DNA from: Lachnospiraceae bacterium
GTDB taxonomy: Bacteria > Bacillota > Clostridia > Lachnospirales > Lachnospiraceae
DNA length: 64,000 bases
Reading direction: 5' to 3'
Assembly (NCBI GenBank): GCA_017473115.1
Contig: JAFUNC010000009.1
Coordinates: 55,551-119,550 of the forward strand
Shown one piece after another: positions 55,743-64,000 of the stretch. Position numbers and translations under genes: made by a program. Each line of letters begins with the position of its first letter. Position 1 is the stretch's first letter. The notes beneath the pieces are model-generated. The model ran no database searches. It was not told the DNA's origin and saw nothing but the letters and a program-made list of their open reading frames with translations.

Positions 55743-55777
55743 GATAATAAAAATATGCCGATGGAAAGGAAAAAATA

Positions 55778-56734
55778 ATGTTATACGACTCAATTATCCC
55801 TATCATAATTTCATTTGCGGTGAGCGTGATTCTGGGACCTTTGGTGATTCCCTTTTTACGCAGACTGAAAGTGGGGCAGACCGTAAGAGATGACGGTCCC
55901 AAAACCCATTTGAGCAAGTCGGGGACACCGACCATGGGCGGCATTCTTATTTTGATAGGTATTGTTGTGGCGTCGGTTTTTTATATCAAGGATTACCCGA
56001 AGATTATCCCGATTCTGTTCTTGACATTGGGATTTGGGCTGGTTGGATTTTTGGACGATTACATTAAGGTTGTGTTAAAACGTTCCATGGGTCTTCGTGC
56101 ATGGCAGAAGATGGGACTTCAGATTCTGATTACCGGTATTTTTATCTTTTATATTTATCAATACACGGATATCAGTCTTGCGATGAAGGTACCTTTTATG
56201 CCGGATACCTATATTGATATGGGATGGTTTAATATTATTTTTATGTTTATTGTCATTTTGGGAACGGATACCGGAGCGAATTTCACAGACGGTTTGGACG
56301 GTTTGGCAAGTTCCGTCACCTTAATGATTGCCATGTTTTTTACAGTGGTCGGTATGGGGACACAGAGCGGAATCGAACCCATTACATGTGCAGTGGTAGG
56401 TGCTTTGTTGGGCTTTTTGTTGTTTAACGTGCATCCTGCAAGTGTGTTTATGGGAGATACCGGTTCGTTGGCTTTGGGCGGCTTTGTGGCGGCTACGGCC
56501 TATGTACTGCAGATGCCCCTGTTCCTGGTAATTGTTGCCTGCATCTATGTGGCTGAAGTGGTTTCGGTTATTCTTCAGGTGGGATATTTTAAAATGACCA
56601 AAGGGAAAAGATTGTTCAAAATGGCGCCGATTCATCATCATTTTGAATTGTGCGGCTGGAAAGAAACCAAGATTGTGGCTGTGTTTACCATTGTAACCGC
56701 CATTGCATGTTTAATTGCTTTGATGGGTGTATAG
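55778..56734 (+). CDS. mraY: phospho-MurNAc-pentapeptide translocase
   Basis: A 318-residue integral membrane enzyme that makes lipid I from UDP-MurNAc-pentapeptide and undecaprenyl phosphate. About ten TM segments are present. Catalytic and signature residues are in KTHLSKSGTPTMGG, GFLDDYIKV, NFTDGLDGLASSV, FMGDTGSLALGG and IHHHFELCGWKE. It follows the second PBP by 35 bases. Confidence 0.97.
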   Translation: MLYDSIIPIIISFAVSVILGPLVIPFLRRLKVGQTVRDDGPKTHLSKSGTPTMGGILILIGIVVASVFYIKDYPKIIPILFLTLGFGLVGFLDDYIKVVLKRSMGLRAWQKMGLQILITGIFIFYIYQYTDISLAMKVPFMPDTYIDMGWFNIIFMFIVILGTDTGANFTDGLDGLASSVTLMIAMFFTVVGMGTQSGIEPITCAVVGALLGFLLFNVHPASVFMGDTGSLALGGFVAATAYVLQMPLFLVIVACIYVAEVVSVILQVGYFKMTKGKRLFKMAPIHHHFELCGWKETKIVAVFTIVTAIACLIALMGV

Positions 56735-56754
56735 AGTAATCGGGAGGAATCCAA

Positions 56755-57927
56755 ATGGATTTAATCAAAAAGTTCGTAAACAACCGAAAAAAAGAAGAGA
56801 GTTTTTTTGACTACACATTATTATTTGTGGTTATTTTTCTTGTGGGATTCGGTTTGATTATGATTTATTCCGCAAGTTCCTATGAGGCAAATTTGGATTA
56901 TAACGATCCTGCGTACTATCTGAAGCGTCAGGCCATAGCTGCGGCGTTGGGATTGGTGGCTATGATTTTTGTTTCTTTTATCCCGACGGAACTGTTTTCT
57001 AAATTTTCATTGACCTATTATATTATTGCTGCAGTGGGAATTCTTCTTTTGTTAACACCTCTCGGTATCGAGGTAAACGGTGCGACCCGATGGTTAAAAA
57101 CCGGTGTGGGATTTAACTTACAGCCTGCGGAAATTGCCAAGTTGTGTATGATTTTATTTTTGGCAAACGTAATTTGTAAAATGGGTAAAAGCCTGAAATC
57201 ATGGAAAGGTTTTCTGATTGCACTGGCTTTCCCCGTACCTATGTGTGTAATGGTTTGGTTAATCAGTAATAACTTAAGTAGTGCCATTATTATTTTCGCG
57301 ATTGCGTATCTGATGATTTTCGTAGCGAGTCCGGATTACAAAAAGATTACTTTGGTAACCGGTTGCGGAGTTGTGGCAGTGGTAATCTTGGTTACCTGTA
57401 TTTATTTCTTTGTGGAACCCACTACGGAAAATTTCCGTTTTGCCCGTATTCTGGCCTGGTTCCATCCCGAAAGTTATGCGCAGGATGAAGGATTCCAGAC
57501 TTTACAGTCCTTGTATGCCATCGGTTCCGGCGGTGTATTCGGTAAGGGTCTGGGTAAAAGTATGCAAAAGTTAAACTACATACCGGAAGCACAGAATGAT
57601 ATGATTTTCTCCATTCTTTGTGAGGAATTGGGATTGTTCGGTGCATTTTGCATTATGTTACTGTTTGTTATTTTAATTTGGAGATGTATGGTAATTGCCA
57701 ATAACGCCAAAGATTTGTACAGTGCTTTGCTGGTGGTGGGAGTTATGGGACATTTTGCCATTCAGGTACTTTTAAATATTGCGGTTGTAACCAATACCAT
57801 TCCCAACACGGGTATTTCGTTACCGTTTATCAGTTACGGTGGTTCGTCCATTTTGTTTTTGATGATTGAAATCGGTATCGTACTGGGCGTTGGGCGCGGT
57901 ATTAAATTAAGGGACGGAAGGTCATGA
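56755..57927 (+). CDS. ftsW: septal SEDS peptidoglycan polymerase FtsW
   Basis: A 390-residue SEDS-family glycosyltransferase with about ten TM segments, which polymerises lipid II at the septum with a class B PBP partner. Family marks are MIYSASS, LKRQAIAAALG, GVGFNLQPAEIAKL, SLYAIGSGGVFGKGLGKS, PEAQNDMIFSILCEELG and the ending TGISLPFISYGGSS. The catalytic Asp lies in the QNDM loop. murD, which often lies between mraY and ftsW, is absent, and so is murG after it. The stop overlaps divIB by four bases. Confidence 0.95.
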   Translation: MDLIKKFVNNRKKEESFFDYTLLFVVIFLVGFGLIMIYSASSYEANLDYNDPAYYLKRQAIAAALGLVAMIFVSFIPTELFSKFSLTYYIIAAVGILLLLTPLGIEVNGATRWLKTGVGFNLQPAEIAKLCMILFLANVICKMGKSLKSWKGFLIALAFPVPMCVMVWLISNNLSSAIIIFAIAYLMIFVASPDYKKITLVTGCGVVAVVILVTCIYFFVEPTTENFRFARILAWFHPESYAQDEGFQTLQSLYAIGSGGVFGKGLGKSMQKLNYIPEAQNDMIFSILCEELGLFGAFCIMLLFVILIWRCMVIANNAKDLYSALLVVGVMGHFAIQVLLNIAVVTNTIPNTGISLPFISYGGSSILFLMIEIGIVLGVGRGIKLRDGRS

Positions 57928-58697
57928 GTAAAATAGCAAAATTTAAAATGAATATGACCGGAAGACAGGGCCTTCTTGTAAAAGCAGCCTTTGTTGTAGG
58001 AATTCTTGCCGTTCTCACAGGTGGTGTATTTTGGTTTCTGGATGCTTTTAAGGTGACATCGGTACTGGTAGAAGGCAATGTGCATTACAGTACGACACAG
58101 ATTCAAGAGATGGTAATGGATAATGATTTCAGTACGAATTCCATTTTTTTATCCATGCAGTATCATAACAAAAGCATTACGGATGTGCCTTTTGTGGAAC
58201 GTATTGATGTTTCGGTTGTGGACAGGAATACAGTTAAAATTACCGTGTATGAAAAAGCCCTTGCCGGATATGTACAGTATTTGGGAAGTTATATGTATTT
58301 TGACAAAGACGGAATTATTGTGGAAAGTTCCGGTGTGTTGACGCCGGGAATTCCGGAAGTGTCCGGATTGAAATTTAACCATGTAGTGCTTCATGAGGCT
58401 TTGCCTGTGGAAAACGAAGAGATTTTTCAGGAGATTCTCAACATTACCAATTTGTTGAACAAGCATGGCCTGTCGGCTACCAAGATTCAGTTTGATTCCC
58501 TGTATGATGTAAGCCTTCATTTCGGAAAAGTGAGAGTGATTATGGGCGAAAATGCGGATATGGATCAGATTATTATGCACTTGACGGGAATTCTGCCTCA
58601 TCTGGAAGGGAAAAGCGGAGTTTTGCATATGGAGAACTTCTCGGAGGCCAACAAAGACATTACTTTCGAAGAAGATATTCCCCAGAATAATTCCTAA
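57924..58697 (+). CDS. divIB: FtsQ/DivIB-type division protein
   Basis: A 257-residue bitopic protein. A short basic N-terminus and one TM (AAFVVGILAVLTGGVFWFL) are followed by a POTRA domain starting FKVTSVLVEGNVHYSTTQIQ and a beta domain containing KITVYEKALAGYVQYLG. This is the FtsQ/DivIB layout; the protein joins FtsL and DivIC at the septum. Start and ftsW stop overlap (ATGA). A divIC/ftsB gene is not seen nearby. After it, an AT-rich gap contains the ftsZ promoter. Confidence 0.88.
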   Translation: MSKIAKFKMNMTGRQGLLVKAAFVVGILAVLTGGVFWFLDAFKVTSVLVEGNVHYSTTQIQEMVMDNDFSTNSIFLSMQYHNKSITDVPFVERIDVSVVDRNTVKITVYEKALAGYVQYLGSYMYFDKDGIIVESSGVLTPGIPEVSGLKFNHVVLHEALPVENEEIFQEILNITNLLNKHGLSATKIQFDSLYDVSLHFGKVRVIMGENADMDQIIMHLTGILPHLEGKSGVLHMENFSEANKDITFEEDIPQNNS

Positions 58698-58752
58698 GGC
58701 GGAAAAATTCGAAAAAAGTCTGTATTTCTTTATAAAAAAACGAAAAAATAGG

Positions 58753-58781
58753 TTGATAAAATCTAAAAAAAATTATATCAT
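58753..58781 (+). promoter_or_regulatory. sigma-A-type promoter for ftsZ
   Basis: -35 TTGATA and -10 TATCAT with a 17-base spacer, giving a leader of about 105 bases and separate control of ftsZ from the rest of the cluster. Confidence 0.72.
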
Positions 58782-58894
58782 TAAAAAGATGAATATTTAA
58801 AAATGGACAAAGAGTGCCATGGGTGTACATAGAGTGGAATGATTGTTTGTTTTTATGTGTAAACGGAAATAGGAATATTAAGGAGGATGTAACC

Positions 58895-60133
58895 TTGCTT
58901 GAAATCAGAACCAATGATGCAAATGCGGCTGCCAAAATTATCGTTGTAGGTGTGGGCGGCGCAGGTAATAATGCTGTAAATAGAATGATTGATGAGAATA
59001 TTACCGGTGTGGAATTTATCGGTATTAATACAGATAGACAGGCTTTACAGTTGTGTAAAGCACCGAAGTTAATCCAGATTGGCGAGAAACTTACCAAGGG
59101 TCTCGGTGCGGGTGCGAAACCTGAAATCGGTGAAGCGGCAGCGGTAGAGAGCAGAGAAGAAATTGCAACAGCAATGCAGGGTGCGGATATGGTATTCGTA
59201 ACTTGTGGTATGGGTGGCGGAACCGGAACCGGTGCAGCACCTATCGTTGCGGAACTTTCCAAGAGTATGGGTATTCTTACCGTCGGCGTTGCGACCAAGC
59301 CTTTCCGCTTTGAAGCCAAAGGTCGTATGGCAAACGCAGAAGCAGGTATTGAACGTTTGAAAGAAAATGTGGATACCTTAATTGTGATTCCGAATGAGAA
59401 GTTACTTCAGATTGTAGATAAGAAGACAACAATGCCGGATGCCCTTAAGAAAGCAGATGAAGTATTACAGCAGGCAGTTTCCGGTATTACGGATTTGATT
59501 AATATGCCCGCAGTCATCAACCTTGACTTTGCTGACGTACAGACCGTTATGACCAATAAGGGTATTGCACACATCGGTATCGGTGTCGGTAAGGGCGAAG
59601 ATAAGGCTATGGAAGCTGTTAAGATGGCAGTTGAAAGTCCTTTACTTGAGACAACCATTGATGGAGCAACAGATGTAATCATCAATGTATCCGGTGATAT
59701 TTCACTGATTGATGCAAATGCAGCAGCAAGTTATGTACAGGAACTCACAGGCGATCAGGTAAATATTATCTTTGGTGCTATGTATAATGCGGATGAAGTA
59801 GATACCTGTAAGATTACGGTTATTGCAACCGGTTTGTTCCCACAGGGTGTAACTCCTGCAATGAAGTATACGCCTCCTACATTCCAGGCATATAAGCCTC
59901 AGATGGGTGGTATGAATGCAATGCCTAAGGCTACCAGCCCGATTGCATCAAGACCGCTTGCACATACACAGAATTTTACCCCGGTAGGAAGTCCTTTGGC
60001 ACAGGCAGCACAGCCTGCAGCACCGGTTCAGAAACCGGTCACAAAGCCTATCACTCCGGCAAAGCCGAAGGAAATGAGAAGCAATGTGGAAGAAAGAACC
60101 ATTGTGATTCCGGAATTTTTGAAGAATAAATAA
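58895..60133 (+). CDS. ftsZ: cell division GTPase FtsZ
   Basis: A 412-residue tubulin homologue that forms the Z ring. The tubulin signature [10 protein letters not shown] follows VFVTCGM; other marks are [43 protein letters not shown] and [11 protein letters not shown] (T7 loop). A Pro/Ala/Gln-rich linker of about 70 residues leads to the C-terminal peptide [10 protein letters not shown], which binds FtsA or SepF. The start is TTG (LLEIRTND), 8 bases after a perfect AGGAGG. Frames reading further upstream run into the leader and are rejected. Confidence 0.97.
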   Translation: MLEIRTNDANAAAKIIVVGVGGAGNNAVNRMIDENITGVEFIGINTDRQALQLCKAPKLIQIGEKLTKGLGAGAKPEIGEAAAVESREEIATAMQGADMVFVTCGMGGGTGTGAAPIVAELSKSMGILTVGVATKPFRFEAKGRMANAEAGIERLKENVDTLIVIPNEKLLQIVDKKTTMPDALKKADEVLQQAVSGITDLINMPAVINLDFADVQTVMTNKGIAHIGIGVGKGEDKAMEAVKMAVESPLLETTIDGATDVIINVSGDISLIDANAAASYVQELTGDQVNIIFGAMYNADEVDTCKITVIATGLFPQGVTPAMKYTPPTFQAYKPQMGGMNAMPKATSPIASRPLAHTQNFTPVGSPLAQAAQPAAPVQKPVTKPITPAKPKEMRSNVEERTIVIPEFLKNK

Positions 60134-60157
60134 TTTTATATTTTAAAATAACAAATT

Positions 60158-60206
60158 ACCCTTTTATACAAGTTACGAAAAGCAACTGCATAAAAGGGTT
60201 TTGTAT
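60158..60206 (+). terminator. terminator after ftsZ
   Basis: A perfect 10-base stem (ACCCTTTTAT with ATAAAAGGGT) around a 22-base loop that can itself fold (AGTT with AACT), followed by TTTGTATTT. Confidence 0.75.
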
Positions 60207-60235
60207 TTATAAAAAAGTGTAAAAAGGGGATAAAA

Positions 60236-62356
60236 ATGAATAATGAAATGAATACGGGATATTTATGCTTTCTGATAATAGCGAAATATCTCAATGTTAA
60301 GGTACCTAAAAATTCGGTGGAAAGGTTTTGTAAAAAGAGTGAAACAGAAATAGAATTACTTCGGTTAGGCAAACAACTTGGAATGAAAATAAAAGTAGGC
60401 AGTCTTTCTGTTAAAAAGATGCAGATGACTGTTGTTCCTTTGATTGCAGAAACGAAAGAAAATGAATATATTATTATTCTTGCGTATAAGAATGATAATT
60501 GGACAATACTCAATCCTTTAAAAGGGACTCCTGAGGTTGTTTCAAATAGTGATCTAATACAGTACATTTCAGGAAGAATCCTTGCATTTGGTAAGAAAAA
60601 TTCTTCGTCTTATGAATCCAATCATAAATTTGGATTTCGTTGGTTTATTCCTACAATCATTAAATTTAAGAAGCAATTTATCTGTGTGTTAATTGCTGTA
60701 TTTGTTGTGCAGATTATTGGCATTTTGACACCATTAATGACGCAGGTTGTTGTGGATAAGGTTTTGTCACATCATGCTCTTTCTACACTACATACGATTG
60801 CGATTGGCATTGCCATTGCATATGTTTATGAATTGATGATTAGTCTTGCAAAAAGTTATTTATTTGTACATACCACAAATAGAATCGATGTTATTCTTAG
60901 TGCAAAATTATTTCATCATTTGTTTGCATTGCCTTTAAGATATTTCGAGTCCAGACGCGTCGGTGAAACGGTTGCACGTGTTCGTGAACTTGATACAATT
61001 CGTAGTTTTTTAACCGGAACACCGCTTTCATCATTGATTGATTTGTTTTTTGTTACAGTTTATATCGCTGTGTTATTTTTTTACAATGTACCACTAGCGG
61101 TTATTGTGCTCATATCAATTCCTGTCTTCGCAATTTTGTCTTTGGTGATAACGCCATTATTTAAAAAGAGCTTAAATGAGAAATTTCGGGCGGGTGCAAA
61201 TGCACAATCTTTCTTGGTTGAATCGGTAACCGGAATCCAAACAGTAAAGTCTTTTGCTTTGGAGAATAAGTTTGAAGAAAAATGGGGTGACTTGCAGGCT
61301 GATTATGTAAAAGCAGGGTACAAGACATCAATAATATCTTCAACATCAGGAAATGTAGCAACATTTATTCAGAGAATATTTGATTTGATTATTTTGGTAC
61401 AGGGAGCCAAAATGGTGATTGACGGAACATTAACGATTGGTCAACTTGTGGCATTTCGTATGCTGGCAAACCGTGTCAGCGGTCCGATTTTGCGACTGGT
61501 TCAATTATGGCAGGAATATCAGCAGGCATCTTTATCTGTTCAACGAATTGGAGATATTTTCAACTCACCGATGGAGCAGATGAGTGTAAATACAACAACC
61601 ATATTGCCAAAACTTGACGGAAAAATCTGTTTTGATAAGGTATGGTTTCGATATCGGGCAGATACAGCGGATGTACTAAAGGGGATGAGTTTCGAAATAC
61701 CGCCAAATAAAATAATTGGTTTGGTGGGACGTAGTGGTTCCGGCAAGAGTACAATTTCTAAACTTATACAGCGATTATATATTCCGCAAAATGGAAAAAT
61801 TACTGTTGATGGAATGGATTTATCATTAATGAATCCATGGCTACTTCGAAATCAAATTGGGGTGGTTTTGCAAGAAAATTTTATGTTTGACGGAAGTGTG
61901 GCAGAGAATATTTCCATTCATTGTCCAAATAAAACAATTGATGATATTATTTCTGCCGCTAAAATAGCAGGTGCGCATGATTTTATCATGGAACTTCAAG
62001 AAGGTTATGATACGATTATCGGAGAAAAAGGAGTGTCATTATCCGGGGGGCAGAAGCAAAGGGTTGCAATAGCAAGAGCGATAATTAATAACCCCAAGAT
62101 TTTAATTTTTGATGAGGCAACATCTGCTCTTGATTATGAGTCAGAAAGTATCATACAGAAGAATATGAAATCAATATGTAGAGGAAGAACGGTATTAATT
62201 ATCGCACACCGGCTATCTACCTTGCGTGTGGCGGATGAAATTATGGTTATCGATAAAGGTGAGATTATTGAAAAGGGCAGTCACGAAGCATTGATGAAAG
62301 TGAAAGGACTATACTCTTATTTATACCATCAGCAATTGAGAGGTGATGTCGAATGA
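60236..62356 (+). CDS. type I secretion ABC transporter with inactive C39-like domain
   Basis: A 706-residue exporter. The N-terminal 125 residues are a C39 peptidase-like domain, but the site expected to hold the catalytic Cys reads MNTGYLCF (Thr in its place), and the His position reads EYIIILAY. It is therefore a C39-like domain that binds rather than cuts its substrate, as in HlyB. Six TM segments (about 140-420) are followed by the ATPase with GLVGRSGSGKSTISKLI, LSGGQKQRVAIARA and ILIFDEATSAL. The next gene, a HlyD-type adaptor, overlaps by four bases. No recognisable substrate gene is in the window. Confidence 0.88.
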   Translation: MNNEMNTGYLCFLIIAKYLNVKVPKNSVERFCKKSETEIELLRLGKQLGMKIKVGSLSVKKMQMTVVPLIAETKENEYIIILAYKNDNWTILNPLKGTPEVVSNSDLIQYISGRILAFGKKNSSSYESNHKFGFRWFIPTIIKFKKQFICVLIAVFVVQIIGILTPLMTQVVVDKVLSHHALSTLHTIAIGIAIAYVYELMISLAKSYLFVHTTNRIDVILSAKLFHHLFALPLRYFESRRVGETVARVRELDTIRSFLTGTPLSSLIDLFFVTVYIAVLFFYNVPLAVIVLISIPVFAILSLVITPLFKKSLNEKFRAGANAQSFLVESVTGIQTVKSFALENKFEEKWGDLQADYVKAGYKTSIISSTSGNVATFIQRIFDLIILVQGAKMVIDGTLTIGQLVAFRMLANRVSGPILRLVQLWQEYQQASLSVQRIGDIFNSPMEQMSVNTTTILPKLDGKICFDKVWFRYRADTADVLKGMSFEIPPNKIIGLVGRSGSGKSTISKLIQRLYIPQNGKITVDGMDLSLMNPWLLRNQIGVVLQENFMFDGSVAENISIHCPNKTIDDIISAAKIAGAHDFIMELQEGYDTIIGEKGVSLSGGQKQRVAIARAIINNPKILIFDEATSALDYESESIIQKNMKSICRGRTVLIIAHRLSTLRVADEIMVIDKGEIIEKGSHEALMKVKGLYSYLYHQQLRGDVE

Positions 62357-63474
62357 AAAAATATATTGCAAAATACACAAAAATAAAAGAGAAAAATTTA
62401 AAGTACGATTTTCTGCCTTCTATGTTGGAGATTATTGAAAAACCTGAAAATAAAATGGCAGAAGTGATTATATTGTTGATTACGACTTTGCTAATTGTTA
62501 CGGTGCTTTGGGCGGCTTTTTTTAAGATTGATATAACTGTGACTGCGTATGGAAGTTTAAGTCCGGAAGGAAATGTTATTCCTGTAAATAATGCGTATGC
62601 GGGAAGTGTTTCAGAAATTTGTGTAAAAGAAGGTGATTACGTAGAAAAAGGAGATGTGCTGCTAATTGTTGATTCGCAAGAAGAACAAATGGCAATAGTT
62701 CAATTAGAAGAGGATGTTAAAATTCTTGAAATACAAAAGGAAATGTATGAAAAAATACATAATGGAGAAGATTTGGAAGAATATGATTGCTCTGTTTATG
62801 GGGAGCATGCGTCCGTAGCGGAAGCAATATGTAAGGAACAGCAAAGTTTTCTTCTTATATTGCAACAATATGATATTGTCAGAGAAACTTCAAGTGATAA
62901 GAAATTAATTGATAATCAAAAAGAAAGTTATATTTTAGAGCGAGAATTGGAAATTATACAGAATATTAACACAATAAATGAACGGCTTCGCGCCAAAGAG
63001 GCGGATTTGGAAACGGCGCAGAAGGTTATTAGTGATAAAAAAGTAATTGCAAGTACGTCCGGTCTTGTTGCAAATTGGCAAATAAATTCCGAAGGATATT
63101 ATATTTCCGGTGGACAAAACATTGCATATATCATTCCGAATGAAGCAAATGTTAATTTGAAAGCTTATATTTCGACCTCGGATATTGAATATGTTAACGT
63201 GGGAGATACAGTTAAGGTGAAATTAACCGCTCTTGATAACTCCCAATATGAGATTATACATGGAGAAGTTAAAACAATTGGAACATTGGCTGTCTCTGTA
63301 GATGGATTGGGAAATGTATATCCTATTGAGATTGTATTACAAGATATGCCAAGCGATATGTTACATATTGGTTCTGAAGGCAGATGTGATATCATCGCCG
63401 GACAGAGAACCGTATTGGATTATTTCCTGGAGCCATTTGTTGAGGGGATACAGGATAGTTTCAAAGAGCGTTAG
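62353..63474 (+). CDS. HlyD-family membrane fusion protein
   Basis: A 373-residue periplasmic-adaptor-type protein. A cytoplasmic N-terminus of about 35 residues leads to one TM (IILLITTLLIVTVLWAAFF), then the lipoyl/barrel-sandwich start ITVTAYGSLSPEGNVIPV and GSVSEICVKEGDYVEKGDVLLIV. A helical hairpin (about 115-235) and the returning half (IASTSGLVANW) with a beta-barrel domain follow. It partners the upstream ABC exporter (ATGA overlap). In a Gram-positive host it would guide the substrate through the wall. Confidence 0.88.
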   Translation: MKKYIAKYTKIKEKNLKYDFLPSMLEIIEKPENKMAEVIILLITTLLIVTVLWAAFFKIDITVTAYGSLSPEGNVIPVNNAYAGSVSEICVKEGDYVEKGDVLLIVDSQEEQMAIVQLEEDVKILEIQKEMYEKIHNGEDLEEYDCSVYGEHASVAEAICKEQQSFLLILQQYDIVRETSSDKKLIDNQKESYILERELEIIQNINTINERLRAKEADLETAQKVISDKKVIASTSGLVANWQINSEGYYISGGQNIAYIIPNEANVNLKAYISTSDIEYVNVGDTVKVKLTALDNSQYEIIHGEVKTIGTLAVSVDGLGNVYPIEIVLQDMPSDMLHIGSEGRCDIIAGQRTVLDYFLEPFVEGIQDSFKER

Positions 63475-63648
63475 AATTCTTATTAAATGACGTATTTGGC
63501 TAATTATATAATTGTCATATATTTGCAGTATATTGATGTATAGAATGAAAAAACGACCACTTATCGAAAAAAGTTTACACTTATGCAAAATATATTGTGT
63601 TTTATTAAGAAATAGTATAGATATAAATGTAAAAGTGAGGAAAAGAAA

Positions 63649-63894
63649 ATGAAACAAAGAAAAAATAAAAGAAATCTGTTGATAGTGAGTGTACTATTGC
63701 TTGCTCTGTGTTTGACAGGGTGTGGACTGTTTAAATCGGATACCCAGAAGTTAAAAGACTTGTTAGAAGATAAGTATGGGGAAAAGTTTGGAGTTGAAAG
63801 TTATTATTATGCGGGAGATATGTGGGCTATGTGTTATCCTGTGAGTGACCCAACGTTACGGTCAAATGAAAAACTAAATTCCGGTTCAAACTGA
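63649..63894 (+). pseudogene. lipoprotein gene, probably truncated
   Basis: The frame encodes 81 residues: a basic start, a hydrophobic segment and a lipobox (LLLALCLTGCGLF), then a short folded-looking part DTQKLKDLLEDKYGEKFGVESYYYAGDMWAMCYPVSDP. The last 13 residues (from about TLRSNEK) coincide with an inverted repeat and have no clear family character, so the original C-terminus may have been lost by insertion. A genuine 81-residue lipoprotein is also possible. GTGAGG precedes the ATG. Function unknown. Confidence 0.5.
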
Positions 63895-63901
63895 TTTGAC
63901 C
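63860..63901. repeat. inverted repeat resembling a mobile element end
   Basis: GGTCAAAT (63860-63867) and ATTTGACC (63894-63901) are exact inverted copies, and a near-direct copy CGGTTCAAACTGA lies between them at 63882. It overlaps the end of the truncated lipoprotein frame. No transposase is visible before the window ends. Confidence 0.35.
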
Positions 63902-64000
63902 TTGTATTTTTGATTTTTAGCAACTTTTTTGAAGATATCCTATACAAAAGTACCCTAAAAGGTGCTATAATCCGTTTTGTAAAGTCTGTTTGTTTGCATG

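Noticed and set aside
58814-58894. N-terminal extension of FtsZ
   Set aside because: The extra residues are not FtsZ-like and include the ribosome binding site of the TTG start.
60236-62356. Peptidase-containing bacteriocin exporter
   Set aside because: The C39 domain lacks the catalytic Cys and His, and no precursor with a GG leader is visible nearby.
63960-63980. Promoter with TATAAT near the window end
   Set aside because: The -10 hexamer is good but no acceptable -35 is found at 16-18 bases, and the gene it would serve is outside the window.
1-64000. CRISPR arrays, tRNA or rRNA genes
   Set aside because: No regularly spaced long repeats, tRNA T-loop patterns or rRNA-like sequence were seen on either strand by reading.

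Overview
This window looks like a chromosomal segment of an anaerobic, low-GC, Gram-positive member of the Clostridia, most likely Lachnospiraceae. The evidence is a SCIFF ranthipeptide with its radical-SAM maturase upstream of a fused secDF, a Firmicutes-type murE/priA-def-fmt-rsmB-rlmN-PP2C-PASTA kinase-rsgA-rpe block, a division cluster running from mraZ to ftsZ, a lipoprotein GH9 cellulase, strong GGAGG ribosome binding sites, and frequent TTG/GTG starts. The family assignment is inferred; the sequence does not identify a species. I found no rRNA, tRNA or CRISPR array.

Region by region. 1-4.3 kb: a string of small accessory genes on the + strand (transglutaminase-like protein, a frameshifted remnant, TfoX-N protein, PNPOx-like flavoprotein, GT2 glycosyltransferase, cysteine hydrolase, XRE regulator, YjbR protein), closed by a bidirectional terminator facing a small membrane protein. 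4.8-11.1 kb: hisS behind a good promoter and a short structured leader, aspS, a Sfp-type phosphopantetheinyl transferase, a degenerate-GGDEF/EAL phosphodiesterase and a cytoplasmic Amidase_3 enzyme. 11.2-21.5 kb: a GH9 cellulase lipoprotein (-), an SbcD/SbcC-like (YhaO/YhaN-like) pair, a sirtuin-fold protein that has lost its catalytic residues, a MATE exporter, a CorC/HlyC protein (-) and a small membrane protein. 21.6-26 kb: a hybrid histidine kinase with REC and HPt domains, then a 7TM-HD-GYP-REC protein, which together could form a phosphorelay acting on cyclic di-GMP.

26.0-30.3 kb: the SCIFF precursor peptide (47 residues, six Cys), an attenuator-like hairpin, the SCIFF maturase, and secDF. 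30.4-46.2 kb: recJ, murE, priA, def, fmt, rsmB, rlmN, stp, prkC, rsgA, rpe, a GtrA-like gene and ychF. These cover replication restart, N-terminal formyl-Met handling, rRNA modification, ribosome maturation and PASTA-kinase control of the cell wall. 46.2-49.5 kb: an intergenic region with helically phased TTAC repeats, then two tandem lipoproteins of unknown function.

49.5-60.2 kb: the division and cell wall cluster, opening with a promoter overlapped by a 10-bp-periodic MraZ operator, then mraZ, rsmH, ftsL, two class B penicillin-binding proteins, mraY, ftsW, divIB and ftsZ. murD, murF and murG are not present, and murE lies about 16 kb upstream. A hairpin covers the ribosome binding site of the second penicillin-binding protein. 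60.2-64 kb: a type I secretion ABC transporter whose C39-like domain lacks the catalytic Cys and His, its HlyD-type partner, and a lipoprotein that appears cut short next to an inverted repeat at the window edge.
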